From NCBI GenBank assembly GCA_965603125.1, contig CBFDBU010000027.1, forward strand, positions 1 through 45,168: a stretch of DNA of 45,168 bases. The letters are read 5' to 3'. Every line of letters begins with the position of its first letter. The stretch's first letter is position 1. Shown in pieces: positions 32,153-40,146 of the stretch. The position numbers and the translations under genes were made by a program. The stretch is from JAJRTA01 sp965603125. GTDB lineage: Bacteria; Zixibacteria; MSB-5A5; GN15; FEB-12. The notes below the pieces were generated by a model. That model was not told the DNA's origin. It did no database searches and worked only from the letters and a program-made list of their open reading frames with translations.

Positions 32153-32607
32153 TACCCACGTCTATGGAGGTTATTGTTTCATAGTTGCTTACGACAAATA
32201 TCTTCATATATCTTGCCACCCATCGCCGAGATCGATTTATCGAAAGGATCGGACTGTCCTAACCGTATTCATCACTGGCTCGCTCCGCAACCGGGTACCA
32301 GATCATCATTGCCATTAAAGACGGATCATATCATGGAATTGTCCACAACTTTGTTTACCACGATAATTCGCTGTTTCGATGTAACATACTCGGATAGCTC
32401 GGGTGGCCCATCCGCTTGCGGTGGGTTTCTTTGGATCGTTTTCAGTACCCTCATCCCGTCTCAATGTACCGTGATGAACCCACAATAACAACTATGGGTC
32501 TTCTCCCGAACGAGTGGGTAGGAATCAGCAGATAGAGGCTGAGAAAGCCAATAACATCAAAGAGGTAAAGTGTTTCAATCGAGGGGAAAATCTGTCATGA
32601 TAGACGG
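32153..32607. other. Gene-free AT-rich stretch
   Basis: About 450 bp between the Cys-rich gene and the transposase remnant. Short chance frames only. The promoter of the minus-strand gene and the lost left end of the ISL3 element should lie here, but I cannot mark either with confidence. Confidence 0.4.
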
Positions 32608-33266
32608 ATGTCAAAGAGGAGGAGCCTGCTGGACACATACCGATTCCCCGGGTTTTGTCCGAGGGCCACGATCAAGGGGATATTCGGTGACCCGAAGGCC
32701 AGGGTCATACGGCTTGACCGGCGTCTGAAAAAACGGCGTGCGGTTGTTGCGGCACAACGCACCGGAGTTTCTACGACCACAAGGTGCGCTGTATTCGGGA
32801 CCTGTCCTGCGGGGACATGCGAATCTATCTGGAGGTGGAGATCCGCAGGGTCCTGTGTCGGAGGTGCGGCAAGGTGAAGCAGGAGAAGTTTCCGTGGCTT
32901 GCGGATAACCCTTTTTACACGAAGCGGTTTGCCTGGTATGTGGGACGGCGGTGCCGGGAGACCACGGTCAAGGACATAGCCAGGGAGCTCAGGCTGGACT
33001 GGAAGACGGTGAAGGCCCTGGACAAAGAGTACATGACCGAGCAGCTCCGACGCACGGGGACCCCGGGACCCAAGGCAATAGGCATTGATGAAATATCCAT
33101 CAGGAAAGGGCATACGTATCGGATTGTGGTGAGCGACCTTGTGAGGAAAAGACCGATATGGTTCGGCGGCGTGGATCGGTCTTGCGAGAGCATGGACATG
33201 TTTTACCAGTGGCTGGAGCCCAAAAAGAGCGCGAAGATAGAGCTGGCGGTGATGGACTTGTGGTAG
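32608..33266 (+). pseudogene. ISL3-family transposase, frameshifted and truncated
   Basis: The start in frame 1 (M-S-K-R-R-S-L-L-D-T-Y-R-F-P-G-F, then G-I-F-G-D-P-K-A-R-V-I-R-L) is common at the head of ISL3 transposases. A shift of -1 at the A6 run in CTG-AAA-AAA-CGG (about 32731) leads into T-A-C-G-C-C-G-T-T-H-R-S-F-Y-D-H-K-V-R and then L-C-R-R-C-G, the Zn-finger part. The HTH region and G-I-D-E-I-S-I-R-K-G-H (first catalytic Asp) follow, and the frame stops at A-V-M-D-L-W, just after the second Asp region. The last third is missing, and tRNA-Glu starts 36 bp further on. No inverted-repeat ends are seen. Confidence 0.78.
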
Positions 33267-33302
33267 TATTTTGCTGTTTTCTCTGGTCCCCCCACGAAAA
33301 AA

Positions 33303-33375
33303 TGACCCCAACGGGAGTCGAACCCGTGTTTGCGCCGTGAAAGGGCGCCGTCCTAGGCCACTGGACGATGGGGTC
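33303..33375 (-). tRNA. tRNA-Glu(UUC)
   Basis: 73 nt, read leftwards. GACCCCA pairs with TGGGGTC, A discriminator, CCA not encoded. The loop CTTTCAC gives anticodon TTC (33341-33339). The D arm and T arm (GGTTCGACTCC) are typical. Confidence 0.95.
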
Positions 33376-33401
33376 ATATGCCTTAGCTCTATCGGCGGTC
33401 T

Positions 33402-33429
33402 ATTATATGCCTTTTGCGTCGCGTGTCAA
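33402..33429 (-). promoter_or_regulatory. Consensus promoter of tRNA-Glu(UUC)
   Basis: Read leftwards, TTGACA (33429-33424) and TATAAT (33407-33402) both match consensus perfectly, 16 bp apart, 26 nt before the tRNA 5' end. Confidence 0.8.
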
Positions 33430-33499
33430 GCTAATTACCGGGGGCGTCGGCGTCGTACAAAAAGTCGACTCCGCCTTCGCGCCCCACCATAATTGAGGC

Positions 33500-33730
33500 A
33501 TGTTTGGCGGATCCAGGAAGCTGCTGATGATGGCACTGTTCACAGTCGTACTCTTGCTGCTGGTCAACTTAGTCTGGTGGATGTTCTACGAGCGGACCGA
33601 GGCGCTGGAATTGATCGACAGGCGTTCTTTCGACATCGTCCTCACCGACCTGTCCATGCCCGGGATATTCGGCATAACGATCTTAGGCGAGGCTCTCACC
33701 CAGGTTTACCGGCTGGGAGAGGCTCAACAG
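33500..33730 (+). pseudogene. Histidine-kinase/receiver chimera, decayed
   Basis: The frame starts with a transmembrane helix and W-M-F-Y-E-R-T-E-A-L, as at the N-terminus of membrane histidine kinases. It then reads directly into A-L-E-L-I-D-R-R-S-F-D-I-V-L-T-D-L-S-M-P-G, a receiver-domain core with its phosphoacceptor Asp, and on into G-E-A-L-T-Q-V-Y-R-L-G-E-A, which recalls a kinase sensor region. After about 33730 the frame continues to 34003 without any domain character. Such order is not functional; it looks like the product of deletions between paralogous kinase and regulator genes, as at 26451-26967. Confidence 0.55.
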
Positions 33731-34023
33731 TCACCTTCTCGGCCCATACGCTGCGGGTCGACCCTACGCCAGGCTAAATCATCGACGCAATCACATCGAA
33801 GCAGATTCAGCCCGAGTAATGCTATTATTGCAGCCAGTAAAATCAATGTCCTATCCGTGTGCACCAAACTACCCTGTGCAACGGGCATATTCAGGGGGTT
33901 GGGGCGGACATTCTTAATGCAGATATCAATAGCATCCAGGTGGAGTGTTGTGAGCAATCCGGTCACCCGCGAAATGCTGTTTACGTTAATCAGATTTTCT
34001 TAGGTGCATCGTGATCGAATAGA

Positions 34024-35031
34024 TCAGAACTCATCGAGGAAATTGTGCATTATCCGGGCTGCATCTTCCGCATGGGTAAGGTAAAGAGAATGGCCGGCAC
34101 CCATCACTTCAGCCACTTTACCTTTTTTCATTTCGGTCATAAAAGTCTGCCGTGATGCTGCATCCATCTTCCTGCAAATCCCGTAACGCAGGCGCATCCG
34201 GGCCTGATCGATTGTGTCCCTTGTTTCATAATCAGAGTATAATTCGGTAATTGGATAGTCTACTCCATAAATGGCCAGCGCCGGGACATCAATCCTCGAG
34301 TAGTCGGGGTGTTCCAGAGCGTTGTTGATCCCTCCATAAACATAACCCGGGATAACGTAGTTTCCAATCTTGCCATCAGGTTCCACGTTATACAGAGCGT
34401 GTACCTCGGATACGGGCCATCTTACGCCGTTAGCTTTCTCGTAATAATCAAGGAAGGCGGCCGCCGAAGCATAGTCGTCATCGGTAGGCGTTAATATAGT
34501 GGATTCGGGATCGGGATAATTCGTTAGGGTATCCCTCGTGCTAATCCGGTCATAAGCGGCTTCGATATACACCAGGGCTCTGATCCTATCGGGGTAGGTT
34601 GAGGCGAATTTCGTCATTTCATCTCCTCCCACAGAATGCCCTGCCAGGATCGCCCGTTCTATTTTCAGACTGTCCAGAACAATGCGAATATCCTCGGCCA
34701 GAGTGGCCAGATCATACCCGGTTTCTGGTTTTGAAGAAAGACCGTGCCCCCGGCGGGTCATGCCAAGAACGCGAAAGCGGTCGCAAAATCTCGGGGCAAA
34801 CTCGTCAAAGACATGGGCCGTGTGTCCCAACCCGGCAAGAAAAACGACCGGCTCCCCTTCTCCGCCCCATTCAACGATCTCGAGTTTTATGTCCGGCTGG
34901 ATTGAGATCAAAAAACTTGTTACTGAAGAAGACGAATTCTCAACCTGTTGCGAATGAACCGGCAAAGAAAGCAGCATTGCCAATACGAAAGCAAATGATT
35001 TCCCCAAAAAGATTCTAAGTTGATAAAGCAT
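34024..35031 (-). CDS. Exported alpha/beta hydrolase
   Basis: 335 residues with GAGGA 7 nt before the ATG. A signal peptide (about 1-28, ending V-H-S-Q) directs it outside the cytoplasm. V-F-L-A-G-L-G-H-T is the oxyanion region, G-H-S-V-G-G holds the nucleophile Ser, and G-A-G-H-S-L-Y-L near the end carries the catalytic His. The fold family includes esterases, lactonases and haloperoxidase-like enzymes; the substrate cannot be read from sequence. It is a single gene in a debris-rich zone, with an AT-rich upstream region. Confidence 0.88.
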   Translation of the reverse strand: MLYQLRIFLGKSFAFVLAMLLSLPVHSQQVENSSSSVTSFLISIQPDIKLEIVEWGGEGEPVVFLAGLGHTAHVFDEFAPRFCDRFRVLGMTRRGHGLSSKPETGYDLATLAEDIRIVLDSLKIERAILAGHSVGGDEMTKFASTYPDRIRALVYIEAAYDRISTRDTLTNYPDPESTILTPTDDDYASAAAFLDYYEKANGVRWPVSEVHALYNVEPDGKIGNYVIPGYVYGGINNALEHPDYSRIDVPALAIYGVDYPITELYSDYETRDTIDQARMRLRYGICRKMDAASRQTFMTEMKKGKVAEVMGAGHSLYLTHAEDAARIMHNFLDEF

Positions 35032-35481
35032 GTTGATTCCTCGCTGTCTTTGCTTCTCTAATCCGAGCTGAGATTTCCCTTATAAGAGTTTCAAAAACAT
35101 GATTTATCCCATTGAACATTTGAACAAAACAAAAATCTCCTCGAATTATCAAGAATCTACTCGTTTCCCTGAGTAAGCAGGTCTATGAGCACAAAAATGA
35201 CGGCCTTCTGCCCTCGCCAATCTCCCTGAAGCCGTTCCTGGGCATACCCTCACTGGAGGACGGTCAGCCTGATGAACCTGCCGCGACCGCCCTCAAAGCC
35301 TCCGAGATGGCTCTCTGACAACTGAAAAGGCATCTGTGCCAGAGCGGCTTGTAACCATTGATCGAGACGGGTTTGCGGTCAACCGCTATTTTCATCGCTA
35401 TTTCTGTGCTTATCCTTAGCAGGTGGCCCGAAGGAGCAGGTTCTGGCCTCCGGTCTCACTGTCAGGGCGGGCCTCGGGTAA
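35032..35481. other. Intergenic region with eroded coding fragment
   Basis: The first 100 bp are AT-rich and should contain the hydrolase promoter. From about 35135 to 35320 a plus-strand frame of some 60 codons without a start reads like coding sequence (K-N-L-L-V-S-L-S-K-Q-V, L-L-P-S-P-I-S-L-K-P-F-L-G) before a TGA. It is probably part of the same broken gene as 35482-35799. No family recognised. Confidence 0.4.
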
Positions 35482-35799
35482 GACTTCCTCTCGCAGGAGT
35501 ATTTCCTGGACTCTGCTGCTCTCAGCGGATCTGATTCGACCATTACCTGCCACCTTGAGGCTGCCGCCGATCACAGGTTCCGTTTTGGCCGAAGATGGTT
35601 CAGCCGCCAGGAGATCGACTTTGAGCTGAACCGCTTCGACCCGGACGATGCCGTCAACGTCAGTTACTCGCGTCTGGGCATCGCGTTTCTGGCCGGTCTG
35701 GAGAGTACTTATCTGAGCCTTCCCGGAGGGCTCGCAAGCGGGGTTTATTATGGGTGGCGTTGTCCATATTATCGGCTCTCTGGTGTCTGGAGTTTGTGA
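35482..35799 (+). pseudogene. Startless open frame, fragment of an unknown gene
   Basis: 105 codons without a start codon follow an in-frame TAA (35479-35481). The text has the composition of a real protein: F-L-S-Q-E-Y-F-L-D-S-A-A-L-S-G, then F-G-R-R-W-F-S-R-Q-E-I-D-F-E-L-N-R-F-D-P. The same frame is also readable upstream of the TAA (V-L-A-S-G-L-T-V-R-A-G-L-G), so the TAA may be a nonsense mutation. The end runs into the first unit of the 200 bp repeat and stops inside palindrome 1. I do not recognise the family. Confidence 0.45.
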
Positions 35800-35811
35800 A
35801 TCTCTTCACAT
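35794..35811. promoter_or_regulatory. Rex/CRP-like palindrome 1
   Basis: TTGTGAA-TCTC-TTCACAT; one mismatch to the Rex consensus TTGTGAA-N4-TTCACAA and a full match to the CRP core TGTGA-N6-TCACA. Confidence 0.5.
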
Positions 35812-35994
35812 ACGCGGGGTTCATTCTTCGCAGGTCGCAGTCCCGGCGACAGGTGTCTGACGGCAGTTGCAGGTGCGCCCTCCGGAAGGCTGGGATGGTT
35901 GTCGGCAAGCCCCCTCCAGGCAGCCAGGCAACCAGCAAGCGGGGTTTATTATGGGTGGCGTTGTCCATATTATCGGCTCTCTGGTGTCTGGAGT

Positions 35995-36012
35995 TTGTGA
36001 ATCTCTTCACAT
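35995..36012. promoter_or_regulatory. Rex/CRP-like palindrome 2
   Basis: Same 18 bases as palindrome 1, 201 bp further on, in repeat unit 2. Confidence 0.5.
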
Positions 36013-36206
36013 GCGTGGGGTTGATTCTTCGCCGTTCGCAGCTTGGGCGACAGGGCAGAACAGCAGTTACGCTTGAACCTCAAGTCAGGTCGGGCCAGGC
36101 GCTGGTGCACGTTCCGGAGGTAGCCCGGCTAGTCCGCCGGAGGGCCCGCGACACGGGTTATTGTAGACGGCAATATCCATGCTGCCGGCTCTCTGGTGTC
36201 TGGAGT

Positions 36207-36224
36207 TTGTGAATCTCTTCACAT
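36207..36224. promoter_or_regulatory. Rex/CRP-like palindrome 3
   Basis: Same 18 bases again, 212 bp after palindrome 2, conserved although the surrounding repeat unit has diverged. Confidence 0.5.
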
Positions 36225-36383
36225 GCGCGGGGCCGTTTGTCACCCGCTCGCAGCCTTGGCGACAGGTGTCTGACGGCAGTTGCAGGTGCGCCCTACGGCA
36301 GGTTGAGACGGTCGTCGGCAGGCCCCACCGGCAGCCAGCAAGCGGGGCTTATTGTAGACAACGGTATCCGCAATTGTTGGGGG

Positions 36384-36407
36384 AGATTGTGAATGCATTC
36401 ACAATCT
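36384..36407. promoter_or_regulatory. Rex/CRP-like palindrome 4, perfect 24 bp
   Basis: AGATTGTGAATG is followed immediately by its exact reverse complement. It contains a full Rex consensus (TTGTGAA-TGCA-TTCACAA). Confidence 0.65.
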
Positions 36408-36512
36408 ATTGTCTTGTCGGAACATCGGTAATGTAGTCTGTGCCGGTCTATGATGAGGTAGTTTCAGGCGGTCGACCCAAACTGGCCGGAGCAGTCGCCG
36501 CCTGAGGTGAGG

Positions 36513-36530
36513 TTGTGAATAGTATCACAA
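36513..36530. promoter_or_regulatory. Rex/CRP-like palindrome 5
   Basis: TTGTGAA-TAGT-ATCACAA, one mismatch in the right arm. It lies outside the 200 bp repeats. Confidence 0.5.
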
Positions 36531-36613
36531 TCTTTAAGTGCCTATAGTGGAGGCGCCTGTCGATTATAGCATTATGCAATCGGCCTGGTCGGTCGCATTT
36601 GGGCATTCTGAGT

Positions 36614-36631
36614 TGGTGAATAGTTTCACAA
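36614..36631. promoter_or_regulatory. Rex/CRP-like palindrome 6
   Basis: TGGTGAA-TAGT-TTCACAA, one mismatch in the left arm. Nearest of the six to the promoter at 36930. Confidence 0.45.
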
Positions 36632-36929
36632 TTTCACGCATCGGGTGATCCTCCGTTGGGTGGCCCTCGAGCGCTTGTCGGCCTGTTTCGGCAGGGCTCA
36701 TTGTGCTGAGGCAGCCGGTCGGAACCATAGCGCCGGCAGTATAGCCGGCGGCGGGTGTGCCGAAGAGTGTGGCTGTGCTCTCCCCTGTTTGCCGGCGACC
36801 GGCCCGGCGGGGTGTTTTGAGGGCTGATCGCTTGGGTGCCTGTAGTTGGGGGCGGGTTTGGAGGTTGGCGGGTTTATTACTACAGATTGTAGCAGGACTG
36901 TTTTTTTTGAGTTATTTTGAAGATTTCTC
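36632..36929. other. Gene-free stretch upstream of the secreted-protein promoter
   Basis: GC-rich to about 36840, then T-rich with a run of eight or more T near 36900. No supported gene. Confidence 0.45.
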
Positions 36930-36957
36930 TTGACATGGCGGATTAATTTGTTAGATT
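36930..36957 (+). promoter_or_regulatory. Promoter of the dockerin/T9SS-signal protein gene
   Basis: TTGACA (36930-36935) and TAGATT (36952-36957) are 16 bp apart. The transcript would have a leader of about 380 nt before the ATG at 37347. This leader is T-rich and contains small hairpins but no riboswitch class that I recognise. Confidence 0.55.
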
Positions 36958-37346
36958 TATACCGTCTAGGGAAATGGTAGTGTTGTCAAGCGCTTCTGTT
37001 TTGAGACTGTCGCACCTTAAGTAACGTTGGGAGTTTCTTAGCGTTACGGAGTTTGATACTTTCGTTTTCGGTTTTGATAGAGACTTTGAAACCTGAGCGG
37101 TTTTTTATATTCTGCTGGTTTCTAACGGGTCTCGTAGATTTTTTCCATTCAGCTTCAGCTTATGATTTTGAAAGCCGTGTCGGTTTTCAGCCGATGTTGG
37201 TTTTCGACGTTATAAGATGATTTTGACGGGTAACGATGCCCGACCCTTCGGGGTGAAGATCGAGACTTAAGGGTAACTGTTTGGAGTTTTTGCCAAGCTT
37301 TTATCTTAATGTTAATGTGACCTTTATTTTATAAAGGAGCATTCTA

Positions 37347-40064
37347 ATGATGCAAAAAAGAAGTTTGTATTCTTTGCTGCTGACCTCCTTTATGCTGGCA
37401 CTCGCGTTTTCGTCCTTATCGGCTCAGACAGTGATATTTGAGCCGAAGACGGTCAAACGAGTCGACGCCCAGACGATCGACATTACGGTGGAAAATCTTG
37501 ATGCCATAAGTGGTTTTGAGATCATGTTTGAGGTGTCCGAGACTTCCACCACGGGCGCTGTTTTCGACGCTTTTGTCGTTTCCTGGGACGGCAGTTTTGC
37601 TGTATTGCAGCACCGTTTCATAGACTATTCCGGGACTGGTGACTGTCCCGGGTATACTAACGGTACTCTGCCTGGGACGGTTCGCCTTGCCGGTATGATG
37701 CTTGATGAAAATGACGCTTGTCTGGACCCGTTGCAGGGTGGGACAACCGTTGCTCAGGTCGGTTTCACCAGCAACAATGTTTGCAGTGGCGCGATCCTGT
37801 TTGACGGTACCACTTGTATCATAGACAAGTGCAACTGTGTTAGTCTCACGATCCAGACCCAGTTTGTTGACTGCGCCACGACGGCCATCGTTGGCGCCTC
37901 CGTTACCCCCGGTACGGTGACGATTGCCAACTATCCCGTGGTGATGGATCCGATCCCGGACGCCGTTATCGACTGGGACAAGTGCTTCAATTACCAGACG
38001 GTGGTGACCGATGATGACCTCAATTCGGTTCCTGGTGTTCCCGAGGTCCTGACCTATTCGGTAGTCTCCGATCCGCCGACCACTATCAGCATTACGTCTG
38101 GTGGTAAAATCAGTTGGTGCCCTACGCCGGCTGACATGGTGGCGGCCTGTGAGTACGAGGTTACCGTTGAGGTTGAGGATCTCTGTAACGCTGTTTCCAC
38201 ACAGGTCTTCATGATTTATCTGTCGAACGACTCCCCAGAGTTCATCACCTGCCCGACAGAGGTCAATGAAAACGTCTGGGGTTACGAGGCCAGCGGTTCG
38301 GTTTCGGCTACAGACGACGATAATGGTCCTGTTTCGCTGTTCTACTCGGTGTCACCCGGTTGCCTCCTTCCTGGGACAGTCAATCTGAATTCCAGCACTG
38401 GTGACTGGACCTGGCAGACCGAAGAAGAGCTGCAGTATTTAGGAGTTTTTGAGCTGTGCATTACGGTTACCGACGGCGCCGCCATTGGTTGCGATCCGCT
38501 CTACACCAACCCGGTCAACAGCGCCGAGTGTTGTGTGCTGATCAACGTGATTTCGACCGGTGACGCTATGATGCAGCCGGAGTATCCCAGTCATACTCGG
38601 CAGCCGGCTGCTCTTCTGGGTCAGAATATCTGGGTGGACTTCAACATGACCAACAGCACTCTTTGGTTTGGTGGTTTTGATTTCCTCATCCAGTATGATC
38701 AGACCGCGATAACTCTCAATGGCGTGGAAATGGGTAGTTGGCCAACCACCTGCGAATGGGAGTACTTCCAATGGCGCAACGGCCCCTACGGCAACTGCGG
38801 CCCCAACGCCTGCGACCCCGGTTACCTCCGCGTGGTGGCTATGGCCGAGATCAACAACGGCTTCACGCCTCCCGGCCTGTGCTTCACCGGCCCGCCTCTT
38901 GGCACCTGGGAGATGTTCCGGCTGAGGTTCCTGGTCACCAACGACCATACCAAAGCGTGCAACCGGGTACCGATCTATTGGAAGTGGTATGACTGCGGTG
39001 ACAACAGCATGTCCTCGGCGGACGGTGAAACGCAGTATATCTCGCGCTATGTCTACGACCGTTACGGCAACAAGATCGCTGACGCCGATCCCTTGAGCTT
39101 GACCGGAGAGTATGGTCTGGGTGTGTTCGAGGATTATCCGACAAACACGATACCAAAGGAGATCTGGCCGACCATCCACGGAGCTCTGTTGGAGTGTGAC
39201 GTCAGCGGCGGTATTGGTAAGCCCTTCCCGGTGCGCCTGATCGACTTCTGGCACGGCTGTATTGACATTATCTGCGTAGAGGATATCGACGACCGTGGTG
39301 ATATCAACATGAACGGCATAGTCAACGAAGTTGCCGACGCCGTTCTGTTCACCCGCTACTTCATCGATGGTATCGGTGTCTTTGTTGTCGGAGCCAACGC
39401 GCCCGCCGGTCAGGTGGCAGCCACCGACGTCAACGCTGACGGCATTACCCTCTCGGTGGCCGACCTGGTCTACCTGATCAGGGCCATCGTTGGCGATGCC
39501 GCTCCTTACGTGAAGTCGGCCCCGGTGAACGTTTCCTACACCCATGCCGAGAGCGGAATCATGTCGGTCGATGGCGCTCAAATCGGCGCCGCCTTTATGG
39601 TTGCCGAAGGCAACGTCATGCCCGACCTGAAAGCCGACGCCATGGAGATGAAGTACAACTTCGACGGCGCCAACACGCGCATCCTGGTCTTCTCCATCGA
39701 GGGGAACAGCTTCACAGGTGATTTCCTCGATGTCAAGGCCAACATCCTCTCCATCGAAATGGCTACCGCCGAAGGCTATCCGGTTAAGGAAAGCCTCAGG
39801 CCCAACAACTTCGCCCTCAACCAGAACTACCCCAACCCGTTCAACCCGACCACCACCCTCAGCTTCACTCTGCCCACCGCCAGCGACTACATGCTGACCA
39901 TCTACAACGTCTCCGGTCAGACAGTAGCTGAGCTCAACGGCAGTGAACAAGCCGGTGAGGTCGTTCTCGAATGGGATGCCGGTAACCTGGCCAGCGGTAT
40001 TTACTTCTATAAACTGCAGGCCGGTAACTTTACCGACACCAAGAAGATGGTCCTGCTTAAGTAA
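37347..40064 (+). CDS. Secreted multidomain protein with dockerin repeats and C-terminal sorting signal
   Basis: 905 residues, AAAGGAG 7 nt upstream. A signal peptide ends near L-S-A-Q (residue 27). A cohesin-like or beta-sandwich region, two Cys-rich Ig/cadherin-like regions (D-D-D-N-G-P-V-S-L-F-Y-S-V) and another cohesin-like region follow. Near residues 650-715 two calcium-loop motifs (N-M-N-G-I-V-N and D-V-N-A-D-G-I-T) form a dockerin type I pair. The last 80 residues hold N-Q-N-Y-P-N-P-F-N-P-T-T, a beta-sandwich and a basic end (K-K-M-V-L-L-K), the type A sorting domain recognised by the type IX secretion system. It is probably a surface adhesin or scaffold. No secretion genes are nearby. 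Confidence 0.9.
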   Translation: MMQKRSLYSLLLTSFMLALAFSSLSAQTVIFEPKTVKRVDAQTIDITVENLDAISGFEIMFEVSETSTTGAVFDAFVVSWDGSFAVLQHRFIDYSGTGDCPGYTNGTLPGTVRLAGMMLDENDACLDPLQGGTTVAQVGFTSNNVCSGAILFDGTTCIIDKCNCVSLTIQTQFVDCATTAIVGASVTPGTVTIANYPVVMDPIPDAVIDWDKCFNYQTVVTDDDLNSVPGVPEVLTYSVVSDPPTTISITSGGKISWCPTPADMVAACEYEVTVEVEDLCNAVSTQVFMIYLSNDSPEFITCPTEVNENVWGYEASGSVSATDDDNGPVSLFYSVSPGCLLPGTVNLNSSTGDWTWQTEEELQYLGVFELCITVTDGAAIGCDPLYTNPVNSAECCVLINVISTGDAMMQPEYPSHTRQPAALLGQNIWVDFNMTNSTLWFGGFDFLIQYDQTAITLNGVEMGSWPTTCEWEYFQWRNGPYGNCGPNACDPGYLRVVAMAEINNGFTPPGLCFTGPPLGTWEMFRLRFLVTNDHTKACNRVPIYWKWYDCGDNSMSSADGETQYISRYVYDRYGNKIADADPLSLTGEYGLGVFEDYPTNTIPKEIWPTIHGALLECDVSGGIGKPFPVRLIDFWHGCIDIICVEDIDDRGDINMNGIVNEVADAVLFTRYFIDGIGVFVVGANAPAGQVAATDVNADGITLSVADLVYLIRAIVGDAAPYVKSAPVNVSYTHAESGIMSVDGAQIGAAFMVAEGNVMPDLKADAMEMKYNFDGANTRILVFSIEGNSFTGDFLDVKANILSIEMATAEGYPVKESLRPNNFALNQNYPNPFNPTTTLSFTLPTASDYMLTIYNVSGQTVAELNGSEQAGEVVLEWDAGNLASGIYFYKLQAGNFTDTKKMVLLK

Positions 40065-40095
40065 GCTCCCGCTTACCTTAGCTCGGCAACTTCAG

Positions 40096-40126
40096 AAAGC
40101 CCCGCCCCCGGCGGGGCTTTCTTTAT
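40096..40126 (+). terminator. Strong intrinsic terminator
   Basis: AAAGCCCCGCC and GGCGGGGCTTT form a perfect 11 bp stem with a CCC loop, followed by CTTTATT. It separates two convergent genes and may work in both directions. Confidence 0.88.
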
Positions 40127-40146
40127 TGCGAAACCAACGACGGGGG

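Larger units (their letters stand above)
35734..36400. repeat. About 200 bp tandem repeat, four degenerating units
   Basis: Units begin with GCAAGCGGGG at 35734, 35935 and 36338; a diverged unit begins near 36147. Units 1 and 2 are nearly identical over their first 90 bp. Each contains the palindrome TTGTGAATCTCTTCACAT (different centre in unit 4), and units 1 and 3 share a second block around TGTCTGACGGCAGTTGCAGG. Divergence increases to the right. There is no coding frame shared by the units. Confidence 0.75.

Noticed and set aside
32595..33377. 260-codon minus-strand frame across the ISL3 remnant
   Set aside because: It runs through the transposase remnant in antisense and through tRNA-Glu, so it is not a gene.
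35734..36400. CRISPR-like appearance of regularly repeated blocks
   Set aside because: Units are about 200 bp and diverge gradually; there are no short identical repeats with unique spacers and no cas genes.
36964..37346. Riboswitch in the long leader of the secreted-protein gene
   Set aside because: No conserved core of a riboswitch class that I know could be recognised; the leader is mainly T-rich with weak stems.
38439..39950. 503-codon open frame antisense to the secreted dockerin protein gene
   Set aside because: It mirrors the strongly supported plus-strand gene, has His/Val/Gly-rich shadow composition, and no ribosome site or family features.
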